Below, piece by piece: positions 1-5,959 of a DNA stretch of 41,159 nucleotides. This DNA comes from an uncultured Bacilli bacterium. GTDB lineage: Bacteria > Bacillota_I > Bacilli_A > RF39 > UBA660. The notes beneath the pieces were generated by a model, which did not search any database, was not told the origin of the DNA, and worked only from the letters and a program-made list of their open reading frames with translations. The stretch is from contig CALVJB010000001.1 of NCBI GenBank assembly GCA_944332025.1, forward strand, positions 85,629 to 126,787, in the 5' to 3' direction. The position numbers were made by a program, and so were the translations under genes. Position 1 is the stretch's first letter; each line of letters begins with the position of its first letter.

Positions 1-431
1 TAGTTATATTCATAGTTAAGACATTTTTCTCTGCTGTTATATTGTTTATAAATTATCTTTAAAGTTTCCTTTAACTTTGTTTTACAGTTATCAAACTTAC
101 TAATAAAGTCTAAAAGATATAATCTATTAGATAAAGCTTCATATCTATACTCTGCAAAGGCAGTTACGATTATAATAATAGAATTCCAGTCATCTAGTTC
201 TTCTCTTATAAATCTCGCTGCATCTAATCCTGAACCATTCTTAGTCTTAATATCAAAGAAATAGACTTTAAAACCCATTTCTTTTCTGGCTAAAGCTTCA
301 AAATCTTCTTCATAACTTTCACATTCATATTTCTTATAGTCTACATCATAATTCATCATGAATTTATCAATCTCACCTTTGATTAAATCTCTGAATTCTT
401 TTTCATCATCACATATAATAAAATTTAACAC
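1..431 (-). CDS. AgrA/LytTR-type response regulator, receiver domain (partial, runs off left edge)
   Basis: A minus-strand frame opens at a GTG (429-431) behind a strong GGAGGAGG ribosome binding site (437-444) and stays open to the window edge, so the 3' end is missing. The 143 visible residues look like a response-regulator receiver domain. There is an acidic pocket IICDDEKEF near the N-terminus, the likely phospho-acceptor Asp60 in YFFDIKTKNGSGLDAARF, and a switch-like segment IIIIVTAF followed by LLDFISKFDN, which resembles the DxxxK region of AgrA-type regulators. A LytTR DNA-binding domain would be expected beyond the edge but is not visible. The gene lies downstream of tagO on the same strand, 88 bp away, with its own RBS. 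A partner histidine kinase cannot be seen. The receiver assignment is fairly sure; the AgrA subtype is inference. Confidence 0.75.
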   Translation of the reverse strand, partial: MLNFIICDDEKEFRDLIKGEIDKFMMNYDVDYKKYECESYEEDFEALARKEMGFKVYFFDIKTKNGSGLDAARFIREELDDWNSIIIIVTAFAEYRYEALSNRLYLLDFISKFDNCKTKLKETLKIIYKQYNSREKCLNYEYN

Positions 432-518
432 TACTACCTCCTCCTTCTAAAACTGCACACCCTTAAATTTTACCATATATTTCCAGTTTATAGGAATTTT
501 GTCAAAAAAAAATAGTAG

Positions 519-1643
519 CTATTTAGCCCTATTTTTAGTTTTTTTAGATTTAGGTTCTTTTTTTATAACTTCGCCTACTTTTTCGATTATATTATCAGTT
601 ACTTCTTTATTCTTTTTAGAGATAACTGTCGTTCTTAAAACAAACCAAACTACTATGATAAATATAATTATATATAATATTTTACCCATAAAAGGATCTT
701 TTAGAGAATAGAAGATTGATGCAAAGGCAAATAGAATATTAAAGCCATAGATAATTAATACTGTTGTTCTTTGAGAAAAGTTCATGCCTAATAATTGATG
801 ATGAATGTGTTCTTTGTCTGGTGAGAATGGTGCTTGATGTTTTAATAATCTTCTAATGATGGCGAATAATGTATCTAGTATAGGTATTCCTAAAATCATT
901 AAAGGAACAAATAAACTTGTTAAAGCTGGTCCTTTAAACTCTAGAAGAGTAATTACTGCTATCATAAAGCCTAGGTACATAGCACAGTCACCACAGAATA
1001 TTTTAGCAGGATAGAAGTTATGTAATAGAAAGCCTAAAGTCGCTCCTAGCATAATAAATGTTAATATCATAACTAAAGTACCACTACGTCCTTGGAAATA
1101 ACCAATTATACCTATCGTTAAGAAGAAGATACTACTAATTCCTCCACTTAATCCATCTAGTCCATCAATTAAGTTTATTATATTAACACATGCTACTATA
1201 AAGAGGATTGTTAAAGGATATGAGAACCATCCAAAATTTATCGTATAACCAAAAGCGGTTATATTATTTAAGAGAAAGCCTCCATAGAATACAAGAATTG
1301 AAGCAGCGATTATTTGTCCTATTAATTTTGTCCTTGCTCTTAATGATTTAATATCATCTGCTATTCCTGTTAAAATTATAATAAAACTTCCTATTAATAT
1401 AGAGTTCATCTGAACACTTTCTGTTCCAAATAACATATAACCTATTAGAAATGCTAAAAATATTCCTACACCACCTAATTTAGGAGTAGCCTTGGTATGA
1501 ATATGTCTATGTCCTTCATCACTTCTTGGTATATCCATCGCTCCTATATGTTTAGCTATTCTTTTCATAAAGGGCATTATTAAAGCAGAACAGATAAAGG
1601 TAGTTATAACTATCTTTAGAGTCTCTATTATTTGTTGATTCAT
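519..1643 (-). CDS. tagO: Undecaprenyl-phosphate N-acetylglucosaminyl 1-phosphate transferase (TagO/WecA/MraY family)
   Basis: This is a 374-residue polytopic membrane protein with about ten hydrophobic segments. It probably transfers GlcNAc-1-phosphate from UDP-GlcNAc to undecaprenyl phosphate, the first lipid-linked step of wall teichoic acid or related glycopolymers. Family signatures visible are HTKATPKLGG near residue 50, the Asp-Asp pair in GIADDIKSL near 95, NLIDGLDGL near 160, GDCAMYLGF near 218, and HIHHQLL near 285. The HxHHxLL form with the GDGxDGL motif favours TagO/WecA over MraY. The C-terminus is Lys-rich and cytoplasmic. The ATG is preceded by GAGGAAG, and a TTGTAA-17-TATAAT promoter lies just upstream, so the gene is probably transcribed alone. 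Confidence in the family is high; the exact acceptor polymer is unknown. Confidence 0.9.
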   Translation of the reverse strand: MNQQIIETLKIVITTFICSALIMPFMKRIAKHIGAMDIPRSDEGHRHIHTKATPKLGGVGIFLAFLIGYMLFGTESVQMNSILIGSFIIILTGIADDIKSLRARTKLIGQIIAASILVFYGGFLLNNITAFGYTINFGWFSYPLTILFIVACVNIINLIDGLDGLSGGISSIFFLTIGIIGYFQGRSGTLVMILTFIMLGATLGFLLHNFYPAKIFCGDCAMYLGFMIAVITLLEFKGPALTSLFVPLMILGIPILDTLFAIIRRLLKHQAPFSPDKEHIHHQLLGMNFSQRTTVLIIYGFNILFAFASIFYSLKDPFMGKILYIIIFIIVVWFVLRTTVISKKNKEVTDNIIEKVGEVIKKEPKSKKTKNRAK

Positions 1644-1666
1644 AGTTCTTCCTCTTTTCTAAAATA

Positions 1667-1695
1667 ATTATAACAAGTGTACTTAAAATTTACAA
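1667..1695 (-). promoter_or_regulatory. tagO promoter
   Basis: Read on the minus strand: -35 TTGTAA (1695-1690), 17-bp spacer, -10 TATAAT (1672-1667). The tagO start codon follows 24 bases downstream. Confidence 0.7.
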
Positions 1696-1697
1696 CA

Positions 1698-1725
1698 AAA
1701 GAAAAACTAAAGCTTATCTTTAGTT
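1698..1725 (-). terminator. Intrinsic terminator of mbl
   Basis: On the minus strand an 8-bp stem AACTAAAG/CTTTAGTT with a 5-base loop (arms 1718-1725 and 1705-1712) is followed by a T-rich tail. It overlaps the mbl stop codon. Confidence 0.75.
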
Positions 1726-2712
1726 ATCTTCTAATAGTTTAATATTGTCTAATAGTACTCCTGTTCCTTCTACTACACAAGTTAGAGGACTATCTGCTAT
1801 TAAAACTGGTACTTTTAATTCTTTTTTTAAGACTTCATTTAAGCCTTTAAGCATTGAACCTCCTCCAGTTAATATTATACCTTTATCCACAATATCTGCG
1901 GATAACTCTGGTGGAGTTTGTTCTAAAACATTAGTTGCTGCTTTTACTATTTTATAAATTGATTCATGCAATGCTTCTTCTGTTTCAGTTTCATTTATTT
2001 CAATCGTATTAGGAAGCCCTGTTACTAAATCCCTTCCTCTTACTTCTAATTTATTTTTCTTATCAGGTTCATATAGGTTGGCAAATTCTATTTTTATATC
2101 TTCTGCTGTTTTTTCTCCTATTAATAACTTATATTTTTCTTTAATATATTTAACAATATCTTGATCAAAAACATTTCCTGCTATACGGACTGAAGAACTA
2201 CTAACTATATCATTTAAAGAAAGAATAGCAATGTCTGTTGTTCCTCCTCCAATATCTATTACCATGTTAGCACTAGGTTTAGAGATATCCATACCTGCTC
2301 CTATAGCTGCTACTTTAGGTTCTTCTTCTAAATATACTTTTCTTGCCCCAGTACGCTCTGCTGCTTCTTTAATAGCATTCTTTTCAACTGGTGTTACATT
2401 AGTAGGACAACATATTAATATTCTAGGTCTTGATATGAAGTTTCTAGCATGTATTTTTCTAATAAAATAATCTAACATTATTTCTGTAATCTCAAAATCT
2501 GCTATTACACCATCTTTCATAGGCTTAATAGCTTTTACTTTTTCAGGAGTTCTTCCTAACATTTCACTAGCTTCTTTACCTACTGCTACAACTTTCTTAT
2601 TATCTGTATCAATAGCAACAACGCTAGGTTCATTTAAGACTATTCCTTGTCCTTTTATATATATTAATACATTTGCAGTTCCTAAATCTATACCAATATC
2701 TTTTGATAACAT
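1720..2712 (-). CDS. mbl: MreB-family rod-shape actin homologue (Mbl-like)
   Basis: A 330-residue bacterial actin that polymerises under the membrane and guides lateral wall synthesis. The phosphate-1 motif is DIGIDLGTANVL at residues 5-16. The connecting and phosphate-2 region is DIGGGTTDIA near 153, and the adenosine motif is TGGGSMLKGL near 283. Full-length wording such as CCPTNVTPVEKNAIKEAA and LEEEPKVAAIGAGMDI matches Mbl better than MreB. The spoIIQ-like gene beside it mirrors the B. subtilis spoIIQ-spoIIID-mbl neighbourhood. No mreC or mreD is adjacent, which also fits Mbl. The start is ATG behind AAGGACGTGAT. The gene ends in its own terminator. Whether it is Mbl or the only MreB of the organism cannot be decided from this window. 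Confidence 0.9.
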   Translation of the reverse strand: MLSKDIGIDLGTANVLIYIKGQGIVLNEPSVVAIDTDNKKVVAVGKEASEMLGRTPEKVKAIKPMKDGVIADFEITEIMLDYFIRKIHARNFISRPRILICCPTNVTPVEKNAIKEAAERTGARKVYLEEEPKVAAIGAGMDISKPSANMVIDIGGGTTDIAILSLNDIVSSSSVRIAGNVFDQDIVKYIKEKYKLLIGEKTAEDIKIEFANLYEPDKKNKLEVRGRDLVTGLPNTIEINETETEEALHESIYKIVKAATNVLEQTPPELSADIVDKGIILTGGGSMLKGLNEVLKKELKVPVLIADSPLTCVVEGTGVLLDNIKLLEDN

Positions 2713-2778
2713 TCTATCACGTCCTTTTACTGTTAATATTTTAGCAGAAATATATTATAATGTAAATTACTTTTCTAA

Positions 2779-2803
2779 GAAAAAAACGGCATTTACTCCG
2801 TTT
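2779..2803 (-). terminator. Intrinsic terminator of the spoIIQ-like gene
   Basis: On the minus strand the stem AAACGG/CCGTTT (arms 2798-2803 and 2784-2789) with an 8-base loop is followed by a run of seven T. It lies over the end of the coding region. Confidence 0.7.
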
Positions 2804-3506
2804 CTTCATTAGTGTTACTATTATCATTTGTATCTTCAGTAGTTGTTTCGTTAGAAGTACTATTCTCTTCAGTAGTATCACTAATTACTTGATCAAAGTA
2901 TTTGCTAGGATCTACTACTTCACCTGATTTGTAAAGTTCAAAATGTAAATGATTACCTAAGTCTTGATCAATTGTATTTGTACCACTTTTACCTATTACT
3001 TGTCCTTGTTTAATTGTATCATTTTTCTTAACTGATACTTCACTTAGACTTTGATAACTACTAATGAAGTCATTATCATGCTTTATTTCGACAACTGTAC
3101 CAAGAAGTTCATCTTCTCTTACATCTACTACTGTTCCATCTAAAACTGATACTACATCAAAGGTATCTGTTAGGCCAAAGTCCATACCTGAGTTTTGGAT
3201 GTAAGTATTTTCATGATAAAGTATTGATTTTTCTTGATTAGCTGCTTCTGCTTGATAATCATAGAAGTATTTAAGAATTTGTACTTCTTCATTTGTATAT
3301 GGTTTTACCATTTTAACATCTTCTTTAATTACTTCTCTATCCTCTTTATCATCAATAATAGATGAGTTAACATATTCTATGTCTTCTTCAGTAGGATTAT
3401 TTGCTTGCATATTTTGACTTACAAAGAAAGCACTCATTCCTGTTAGGGAGAAAGCAATTAGGTATGCTCCGATAATAGCTCCTTTTTTTAATCTTAATTT
3501 TTTCAT
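2793..3506 (-). CDS. spoIIQ: SpoIIQ-like LytM/M23 domain protein, probable forespore membrane protein
   Basis: A 237-residue single-pass protein. Residues 10-30 form one membrane anchor, a linker follows, and a LytM (M23) domain spans about 100-205, ending in an acidic Ser/Thr/Asn-rich tail. In B. subtilis SpoIIQ is the forespore half of the SpoIIQ-SpoIIIAH channel across the engulfment septum. The LytM wording is very like SpoIIQ: YQSLSEVSVKKNDTIKQGQV then GKSG and GNHLHFEL. The HxH zinc pair is intact (HLH), but the first zinc ligand motif HxGxD reads NSGMDFG, so His is replaced by Ser. The B. subtilis protein is reported to carry the same change and to be catalytically dead. RBS is GAGGTGATTTA. 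Synteny with mbl, ywzB-like and rpiB supports the call. Confidence 0.8.
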   Translation of the reverse strand: MKKLRLKKGAIIGAYLIAFSLTGMSAFFVSQNMQANNPTEEDIEYVNSSIIDDKEDREVIKEDVKMVKPYTNEEVQILKYFYDYQAEAANQEKSILYHENTYIQNSGMDFGLTDTFDVVSVLDGTVVDVREDELLGTVVEIKHDNDFISSYQSLSEVSVKKNDTIKQGQVIGKSGTNTIDQDLGNHLHFELYKSGEVVDPSKYFDQVISDTTEENSTSNETTTEDTNDNSNTNEETE

Positions 3507-3566
3507 TAAATCACCTCATTAAGAGTTTTAACGAAAATGAAAAAATTATACTTTAAATTTTATTTT

Positions 3567-3764
3567 TTAAACAATAATTGCAGATTCGTATAAGTCATAG
3601 ATACAGTTTGTTACTAGGTAGATTAAGGAAATTGCTAAAAAGAAATAGAATACTCTTGCTTGCCAAATTTTATTTTTTTTAAAAATAGCATTGATGTTAA
3701 TTGAATCTAGACTCCATATTACAGCAATGGTAACAAAAAAATATAAAAAATATTTAACGCTCAT
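3567..3764 (-). CDS. ywzB: Small membrane protein, DUF1146 (YwzB-like)
   Basis: A 65-residue protein with two predicted membrane helices, about residues 4-22 and 40-60, separated by a basic stretch containing KKNKIWQARVFYFFL. The Q-A-R pattern before the second helix is typical of the DUF1146 family (B. subtilis YwzB). The function is unknown. It overlaps the end of the rpiB-like gene by 11 bp and has a GAGGTAGGAA ribosome site inside that gene, so the two are probably translated from one mRNA. Its place next to a spoIIQ gene matches the Bacillus ywzB neighbourhood. The call rests on this context plus weak sequence likeness. Confidence 0.65.
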   Translation of the reverse strand: MSVKYFLYFFVTIAVIWSLDSININAIFKKNKIWQARVFYFFLAISLIYLVTNCIYDLYESAIIV

Positions 3765-4200
3765 TTCCTACCTCATATTCTTTTATTTGATTTATTCTTC
3801 TAATATGTCTTTCTAGATTAGAAAAAGGAGTTGTTATAAAGGTAATAATTAAGTTATATGCCGTATCAAGAGACATATTTTCATTTAAACAGATAATATT
3901 AGCATCATTATCTCCTCTTGTCTCTATTACATCTTCTAGGGAGATGACTCTAGCAGCACGGATACCTTTTACTTTATTACAGGCGATTGATATACCTATG
4001 CCACTACCACATATGGCTATACCAAAGTCTATTTCTTTATTTGTTAAAGCTTCTCCTAATTTAAAAGCATATAAAGGATAGTCAACATTTTCTGTTCCTT
4101 TAGCACCATAATCTATTACTTCATAATCTTTTTTTAATTTTTTTAAAAGTTCTACTTTTAATTTATAACCTCTATGGTCATTAGTTATTCCTAGTCTCAT
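3754..4200 (-). CDS. rpiB: RpiB/LacA/LacB-family sugar-phosphate isomerase (ribose-5-phosphate isomerase B-like)
   Basis: A 148-residue cytosolic protein of usual RpiB length. RpiB interconverts ribose 5-phosphate and ribulose 5-phosphate. It keeps NDHRGYKLK (Asp-His phosphate/ring region), DYP near residue 41, the catalytic Cys in AICGSGIGISIA, NKVKGIRAA, and the C-terminal Arg pair in ERHIRRI. The usual TREHNDTN loop reads TRGDNDAN, so the ring-opening His of RpiB is Asp here. LacA/LacB enzymes also lack that His, so the true substrate may not be ribose 5-phosphate. It shares an ATGA overlap with the upstream unknown gene. In B. subtilis the rpiB gene ywlF lies in the same region. Confidence 0.8.
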   Translation of the reverse strand: MRLGITNDHRGYKLKVELLKKLKKDYEVIDYGAKGTENVDYPLYAFKLGEALTNKEIDFGIAICGSGIGISIACNKVKGIRAARVISLEDVIETRGDNDANIICLNENMSLDTAYNLIITFITTPFSNLERHIRRINQIKEYEVGNER

Positions 4201-4733
4201 TTATTTAACCTCCTTAAAACTAGTTCTCCTCCCATTACTTGATTAAGATGGGAATAGTCTATATAGTTATCTTCTATTTGTAATTTCATTTTATAGTTTA
4301 GTTCTTCTAATTCTGTAATATTTGTAGGTAGTAAATCAAAATATGCTGGTTCTACTTTAATACTTCTTTTTAAAACATATACTTTCTTGGTAGTTAGATT
4401 TTCTAACATAGGACGATAGTTTAAATAAAGTCCTCCTTTTTTAATTAAATTAGCAGAAAAATCACAAGCTATACTTGTTTTAGTATGATATTCTTTAATA
4501 CTTTCATGAAGCAAAACTGTGTCTCCTAAAAAGAAATCACTATCCATGCTAGTATTAATTGTTTCTTCTTTTAATATGGCTTCATATATTTTATTTATAC
4601 TTTCACCATACATTCTTTCCACTATTTGTTTTGCTATTCTATTAGTTTTTAAAGTTTCTAATTCTTTAAGATATGTTTCATATATTTTTTTATTATTAAG
4701 AGATAATATTTCATCTAAAGTAAAATCATACAT
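4197..4733 (-). CDS. Hypothetical protein, operon partner of rpiB-like gene
   Basis: I do not recognise this 178-residue soluble protein. It has no signal peptide, membrane segment or Cys cluster. The N-terminal third is predicted helical and charged (for example LKELETLKTNRIAKQ). The middle contains FFLGDTVLLHESIKEYHTKT. The C-terminal half looks like alternating strands and ends in GGELVLRRLNK. The ATG follows AGGGGAA. The stop overlaps the rpiB-like start as ATGA, which suggests translational coupling and perhaps a shared pathway. A TGTTATACT extended -10 lies upstream (about 4751-4759), just after the rpmE terminator. Confidence 0.7.
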   Translation of the reverse strand: MYDFTLDEILSLNNKKIYETYLKELETLKTNRIAKQIVERMYGESINKIYEAILKEETINTSMDSDFFLGDTVLLHESIKEYHTKTSIACDFSANLIKKGGLYLNYRPMLENLTTKKVYVLKRSIKVEPAYFDLLPTNITELEELNYKMKLQIEDNYIDYSHLNQVMGGELVLRRLNK

Positions 4734-4767
4734 TTTTATTCCCCTACTTTAGTATAACATAATTTAA

Positions 4768-4790
4768 AAGAAAAAAGCAGTAAATACTGC
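4768..4790 (-). terminator. Intrinsic terminator of rpmE
   Basis: On the minus strand GCAGT/ACTGC (arms 4786-4790 and 4777-4781) with the loop ATTT is followed by TTTTTTCTTTT. Confidence 0.75.
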
Positions 4791-4798
4791 CTTATTCT

Positions 4799-5008
4799 CT
4801 AATCTTTTTTATTAAAACCATATTTCTTATTAAACTTTTCTACTTGTCCTGCTTTAGATGCTCTTCCTTGTTTTCCTGTATAGAATGGATGACAATTTGA
4901 ACATACTTCAACTGTAAGTTCGTCTTTGTTAGACATAACTTCAAATGTAGCACCACAAGCACATGTTACTTTACATGGTCTATAGTTTGCTGGATTATTT
5001 TTTGCCAT
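4799..5008 (-). CDS. rpmE: 50S ribosomal protein L31
   Basis: A 69-residue zinc-type (C+) L31. It has the CACG motif near residue 16 and [13 protein letters not shown] near 35, giving the usual Cys ligands, followed by a basic tail. The start chosen is the ATG at 5006-5008, preceded by AAAGGAGAG. An upstream in-frame ATG would add 16 residues foreign to L31, so it is rejected. The leader has a promoter about 75 bases upstream and a short hairpin just before the RBS. In B. subtilis rpmE follows murA and rho; here the gap holds the two small-peptide units and an SGNH gene. Confidence 0.93.
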   Translation of the reverse strand: MAKNNPANYRPCKVTCACGATFEVMSNKDELTVEVCSNCHPFYTGKQGRASKAGQVEKFNKKYGFNKKD

Positions 5009-5028
5009 TTTTCTTCTCTCCTTTCGCC

Positions 5029-5047
5029 ATGATAATTTATTTATCAT
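5029..5047 (-). promoter_or_regulatory. Hairpin in rpmE leader
   Basis: A perfect 7-bp inverted repeat ATGATAA/TTATCAT with a 5-base loop sits in the rpmE 5' leader, about 10 bases before the Shine-Dalgarno. It could modulate initiation, but nothing else supports regulation. Confidence 0.35.
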
Positions 5048-5082
5048 AGAAATCATCCCTTAAAGGAACTAATTCGCTACTT

Positions 5083-5111
5083 AATATATCAAATTATTTA
5101 AAATTTGACAA
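5083..5111 (-). promoter_or_regulatory. rpmE promoter
   Basis: On the minus strand: -35 TTGTCA (5111-5106), 17-bp spacer, -10 TATATT (5088-5083). Transcription would start near 5075 and give a leader of about 65 bases before the chosen rpmE ATG. Confidence 0.6.
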
Positions 5112-5158
5112 GGTTTTTAATGGATTTTCATACCTAAAAATCAAAGCAAAAATGATAT

Positions 5159-5174
5159 TTACGAAAATTCGTAA
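5159..5174. promoter_or_regulatory. Palindrome TTACGAAAATTCGTAA upstream of peptide A
   Basis: 7-bp arms TTACGAA/TTCGTAA around AA, 21 bases upstream of the -35 box. The same 16 bases occur at the same place in unit B. It may be an operator or activator site. No regulator is known. Confidence 0.6.
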
Positions 5175-5195
5175 CTTTTTTATTACATTTTTTTC

Positions 5196-5224
5196 TTGTA
5201 CTAGAAGAAATAATATGATACTAT
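5196..5224 (+). promoter_or_regulatory. Promoter of peptide A
   Basis: -35 TTGTAC (5196-5201), 17-bp spacer, -10 TACTAT (5219-5224), preceded by a T-rich stretch. Transcription is expected near 5231, giving a leader of about 55 bases. Unit B has the same arrangement. Confidence 0.7.
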
Positions 5225-5285
5225 TAGCTTAGGAACATTTAGTAGTTGGGTGAAGCCAAACTCTATAAACGAGGGAGGTGTTAGA

Positions 5286-5369
5286 ATGAACAAGAAAGAT
5301 TTTTTAATTTTTTCTTTAGTAATTATAATCTTCCTTTTACTATTCTTACTGTTTATAGTATTAATATAA
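5286..5369 (+). CDS. 27-residue hydrophobic peptide, candidate type I toxin A
   Basis: The frame begins ATG AAC AAG AAA GAT with a GAGGGAGGTG Shine-Dalgarno six bases upstream and ends at TAA. The peptide has a charged start (MNKKDF) and then a single continuous hydrophobic helix (residues 6-27) made of Leu, Ile, Phe and Val. This is the size and shape of membrane-acting type I toxins. It has no similarity I recognise to Fst, TxpA or BsrG. The gene lies between a strong plus-strand promoter and a convergent minus-strand promoter, an arrangement repeated in unit B. The toxin role is inferred from architecture. Alternatives are a small membrane regulator or a leader peptide. Confidence 0.65.
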   Translation: MNKKDFLIFSLVIIIFLLLFLLFIVLI

Positions 5370-5483
5370 AAGAAAGTCACCTAACTCACAACGTGGATTA
5401 GGTGGTTTAACAATTATATGTTGGCTCACTCAACACGGAAATATTAAGTGTTCCTTTTACTATTGTATGAATTTTTTCTTACA
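5366..5483 (-). ncRNA. Candidate antisense (antitoxin) RNA A
   Basis: A minus-strand promoter (5489-5517) would start an RNA near 5483. It would run to a hairpin CACCTAA/TTAGGTG (5378-5384 and 5398-5404) followed on the minus strand by ACTTTCTTTTAT. The RNA, about 115 nt, would be complementary to the 3' untranslated part of the peptide A mRNA. No open frame with an RBS is seen on it. Confidence 0.5.
5432..5458 (+). terminator. Possible weak terminator of peptide A mRNA
   Basis: AACAC/GTGTT (5432-5436 and 5448-5452) followed by CCTTTT. It is only 5 bp and the T-run is short. It sits where unit B has a clear terminator. Confidence 0.35.
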
Positions 5484-5488
5484 TATAC

Positions 5489-5517
5489 ATCTTATCATAT
5501 AAGTATCTTTTGTGCAA
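5489..5517 (-). promoter_or_regulatory. Convergent promoter of antisense RNA A
   Basis: On the minus strand: -35 TTGCAC (5517-5512), 17-bp spacer, -10 TAAGAT (5494-5489). Unit B preserves the spacing and the -10 at the same place. Confidence 0.65.
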
Positions 5518-5576
5518 GTAGTGTTTTGCTATAAATGGTAGATTTTCACACTTAGAAATTAAATCTAAAGTAGCAT

Positions 5577-5592
5577 TTACGAAAATTCGTAA
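5577..5592. promoter_or_regulatory. Palindrome TTACGAAAATTCGTAA upstream of peptide B
   Basis: Identical 16-base palindrome to 5159-5174, 21 bases upstream of the unit B -35 box. It is one of the best conserved parts of the two units. Confidence 0.6.
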
Positions 5593-5613
5593 CTAATTTA
5601 TTACATTTTTATC

Positions 5614-5642
5614 TTGCTATCTAGAAGTCAATATGATACTAT
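5614..5642 (+). promoter_or_regulatory. Promoter of peptide B
   Basis: -35 TTGCTA (5614-5619), 17-bp spacer, -10 TACTAT (5637-5642). Transcription is expected near 5649. Confidence 0.7.
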
Positions 5643-5671
5643 TAACTTAGGAACATTTGATGTGAGTGTCG

Positions 5672-5696
5672 CCTCCATTCCATTAAGGAAAGGAGG
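5672..5696 (+). promoter_or_regulatory. Leader hairpin sequestering the peptide B ribosome binding site
   Basis: CCTCC (5672-5676) pairs with GGAGG (5692-5696) and TTCC (5678-5681) pairs with GGAA (5687-5690), around one A/A mismatch and a 5-base loop. The whole Shine-Dalgarno is in the 3' arm, so the nascent mRNA should be poorly translated unless remodelled. Confidence 0.6.
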
Positions 5697-5703
5697 AAAA
5701 GGT

Positions 5704-5799
5704 ATGAAGACAAAGACTTTTATCTTAAAAGTACTGAAGCTCATTCCTTCTATTTTGATTAGCCTTGCCTTCTTGGTACTAGTCTTAAAAATAGATTAG
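5704..5799 (+). CDS. 31-residue hydrophobic peptide, candidate type I toxin B
   Basis: ATG at 5704 with AAAGGAGG seven bases upstream and stop TAG. The peptide has a basic start (MKTKTFILKVLK) and one hydrophobic helix (about residues 13-28, PSILISLAFLVLVL) ending KID. It is not similar in sequence to peptide A, although both flanks of the gene are. Its RBS is folded into a hairpin. An antisense RNA is predicted over its 3' end, and a strong plus-strand terminator lies at 5835-5878. Inferred to be the toxin of a second type I pair; the toxic effect is unproven. Confidence 0.65.
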   Translation: MKTKTFILKVLKLIPSILISLAFLVLVLKID

Positions 5800-5901
5800 A
5801 CACTCTGCATAAGAGTGTCAACTATTCATTAATTATGAGGTGACATTCACTTGCAAAATCGAATGTTCCTCATTTTTTATTGTATGTAAATTTCTTTTTA
5901 C
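5788..5901 (-). ncRNA. Candidate antisense (antitoxin) RNA B
   Basis: Predicted to start near 5901 from the promoter at 5908-5936. It would end at the 8-bp hairpin GACACTCT/AGAGTGTC (5799-5806 and 5812-5819), followed on the minus strand by TAATCTATTTTT. At about 115 nt it equals antisense RNA A in length and overlaps the stop codon and 3' region of the peptide B mRNA. Confidence 0.5.
5835..5878 (+). terminator. Intrinsic terminator of peptide B mRNA
   Basis: ATGAGG/CCTCAT (5835-5840 and 5868-5873) and ACATTC/GAATGT (5843-5848 and 5861-5866) make a 12-bp stem with a small internal loop, followed by TTTTTT. Confidence 0.75.
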
Positions 5902-5907
5902 ATATAC

Positions 5908-5936
5908 ATCTTATCACATAAGTATCTTTTTAGCAA
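5908..5936 (-). promoter_or_regulatory. Convergent promoter of antisense RNA B
   Basis: On the minus strand: -35 TTGCTA (5936-5931), 17-bp spacer, -10 TAAGAT (5913-5908). It matches the unit A promoter in position and spacing. Confidence 0.65.
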
Positions 5937-5959
5937 GAGTGTTTTCACTAGAATTTAGT

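Larger units (their letters stand above)
5121..5530 (+). repeat. Unit A of a tandem duplicated small-peptide / antisense-RNA locus
   Basis: Unit A and unit B (5539-5945) have about 110 conserved bases upstream of the peptide: a palindrome, a -35/-10 pair and TTAGGAACATTT. They also share about 60 conserved bases downstream, which contain a convergent promoter. The middle parts, meaning peptide, 5' leader and hairpins, are diverged. This is conserved flank with divergent core, in direct repeat. Confidence 0.8.
5539..5945 (+). repeat. Unit B of the tandem small-peptide / antisense-RNA locus
   Basis: Direct-repeat partner of unit A: the same palindrome, plus promoter, TTAGGAACATTT start region and convergent minus promoter, with a different peptide and different hairpins. 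Together the two units fill the space between rpmE and the SGNH hydrolase gene. Confidence 0.8.

Noticed and set aside
432-518. Promoter TTGACA at about 499-504 (minus strand) for the response regulator
   Set aside because: The -35 is perfect, but no good -10 is found at 16-18 bp, so it was not listed as a feature.
1883-1891. TTATCCACA, a consensus DnaA box (a reverse copy occurs at 6305-6313)
   Set aside because: Both are single boxes inside coding regions (mbl and the SGNH gene), with no cluster and no AT-rich unwinding region nearby. Not evidence for oriC.
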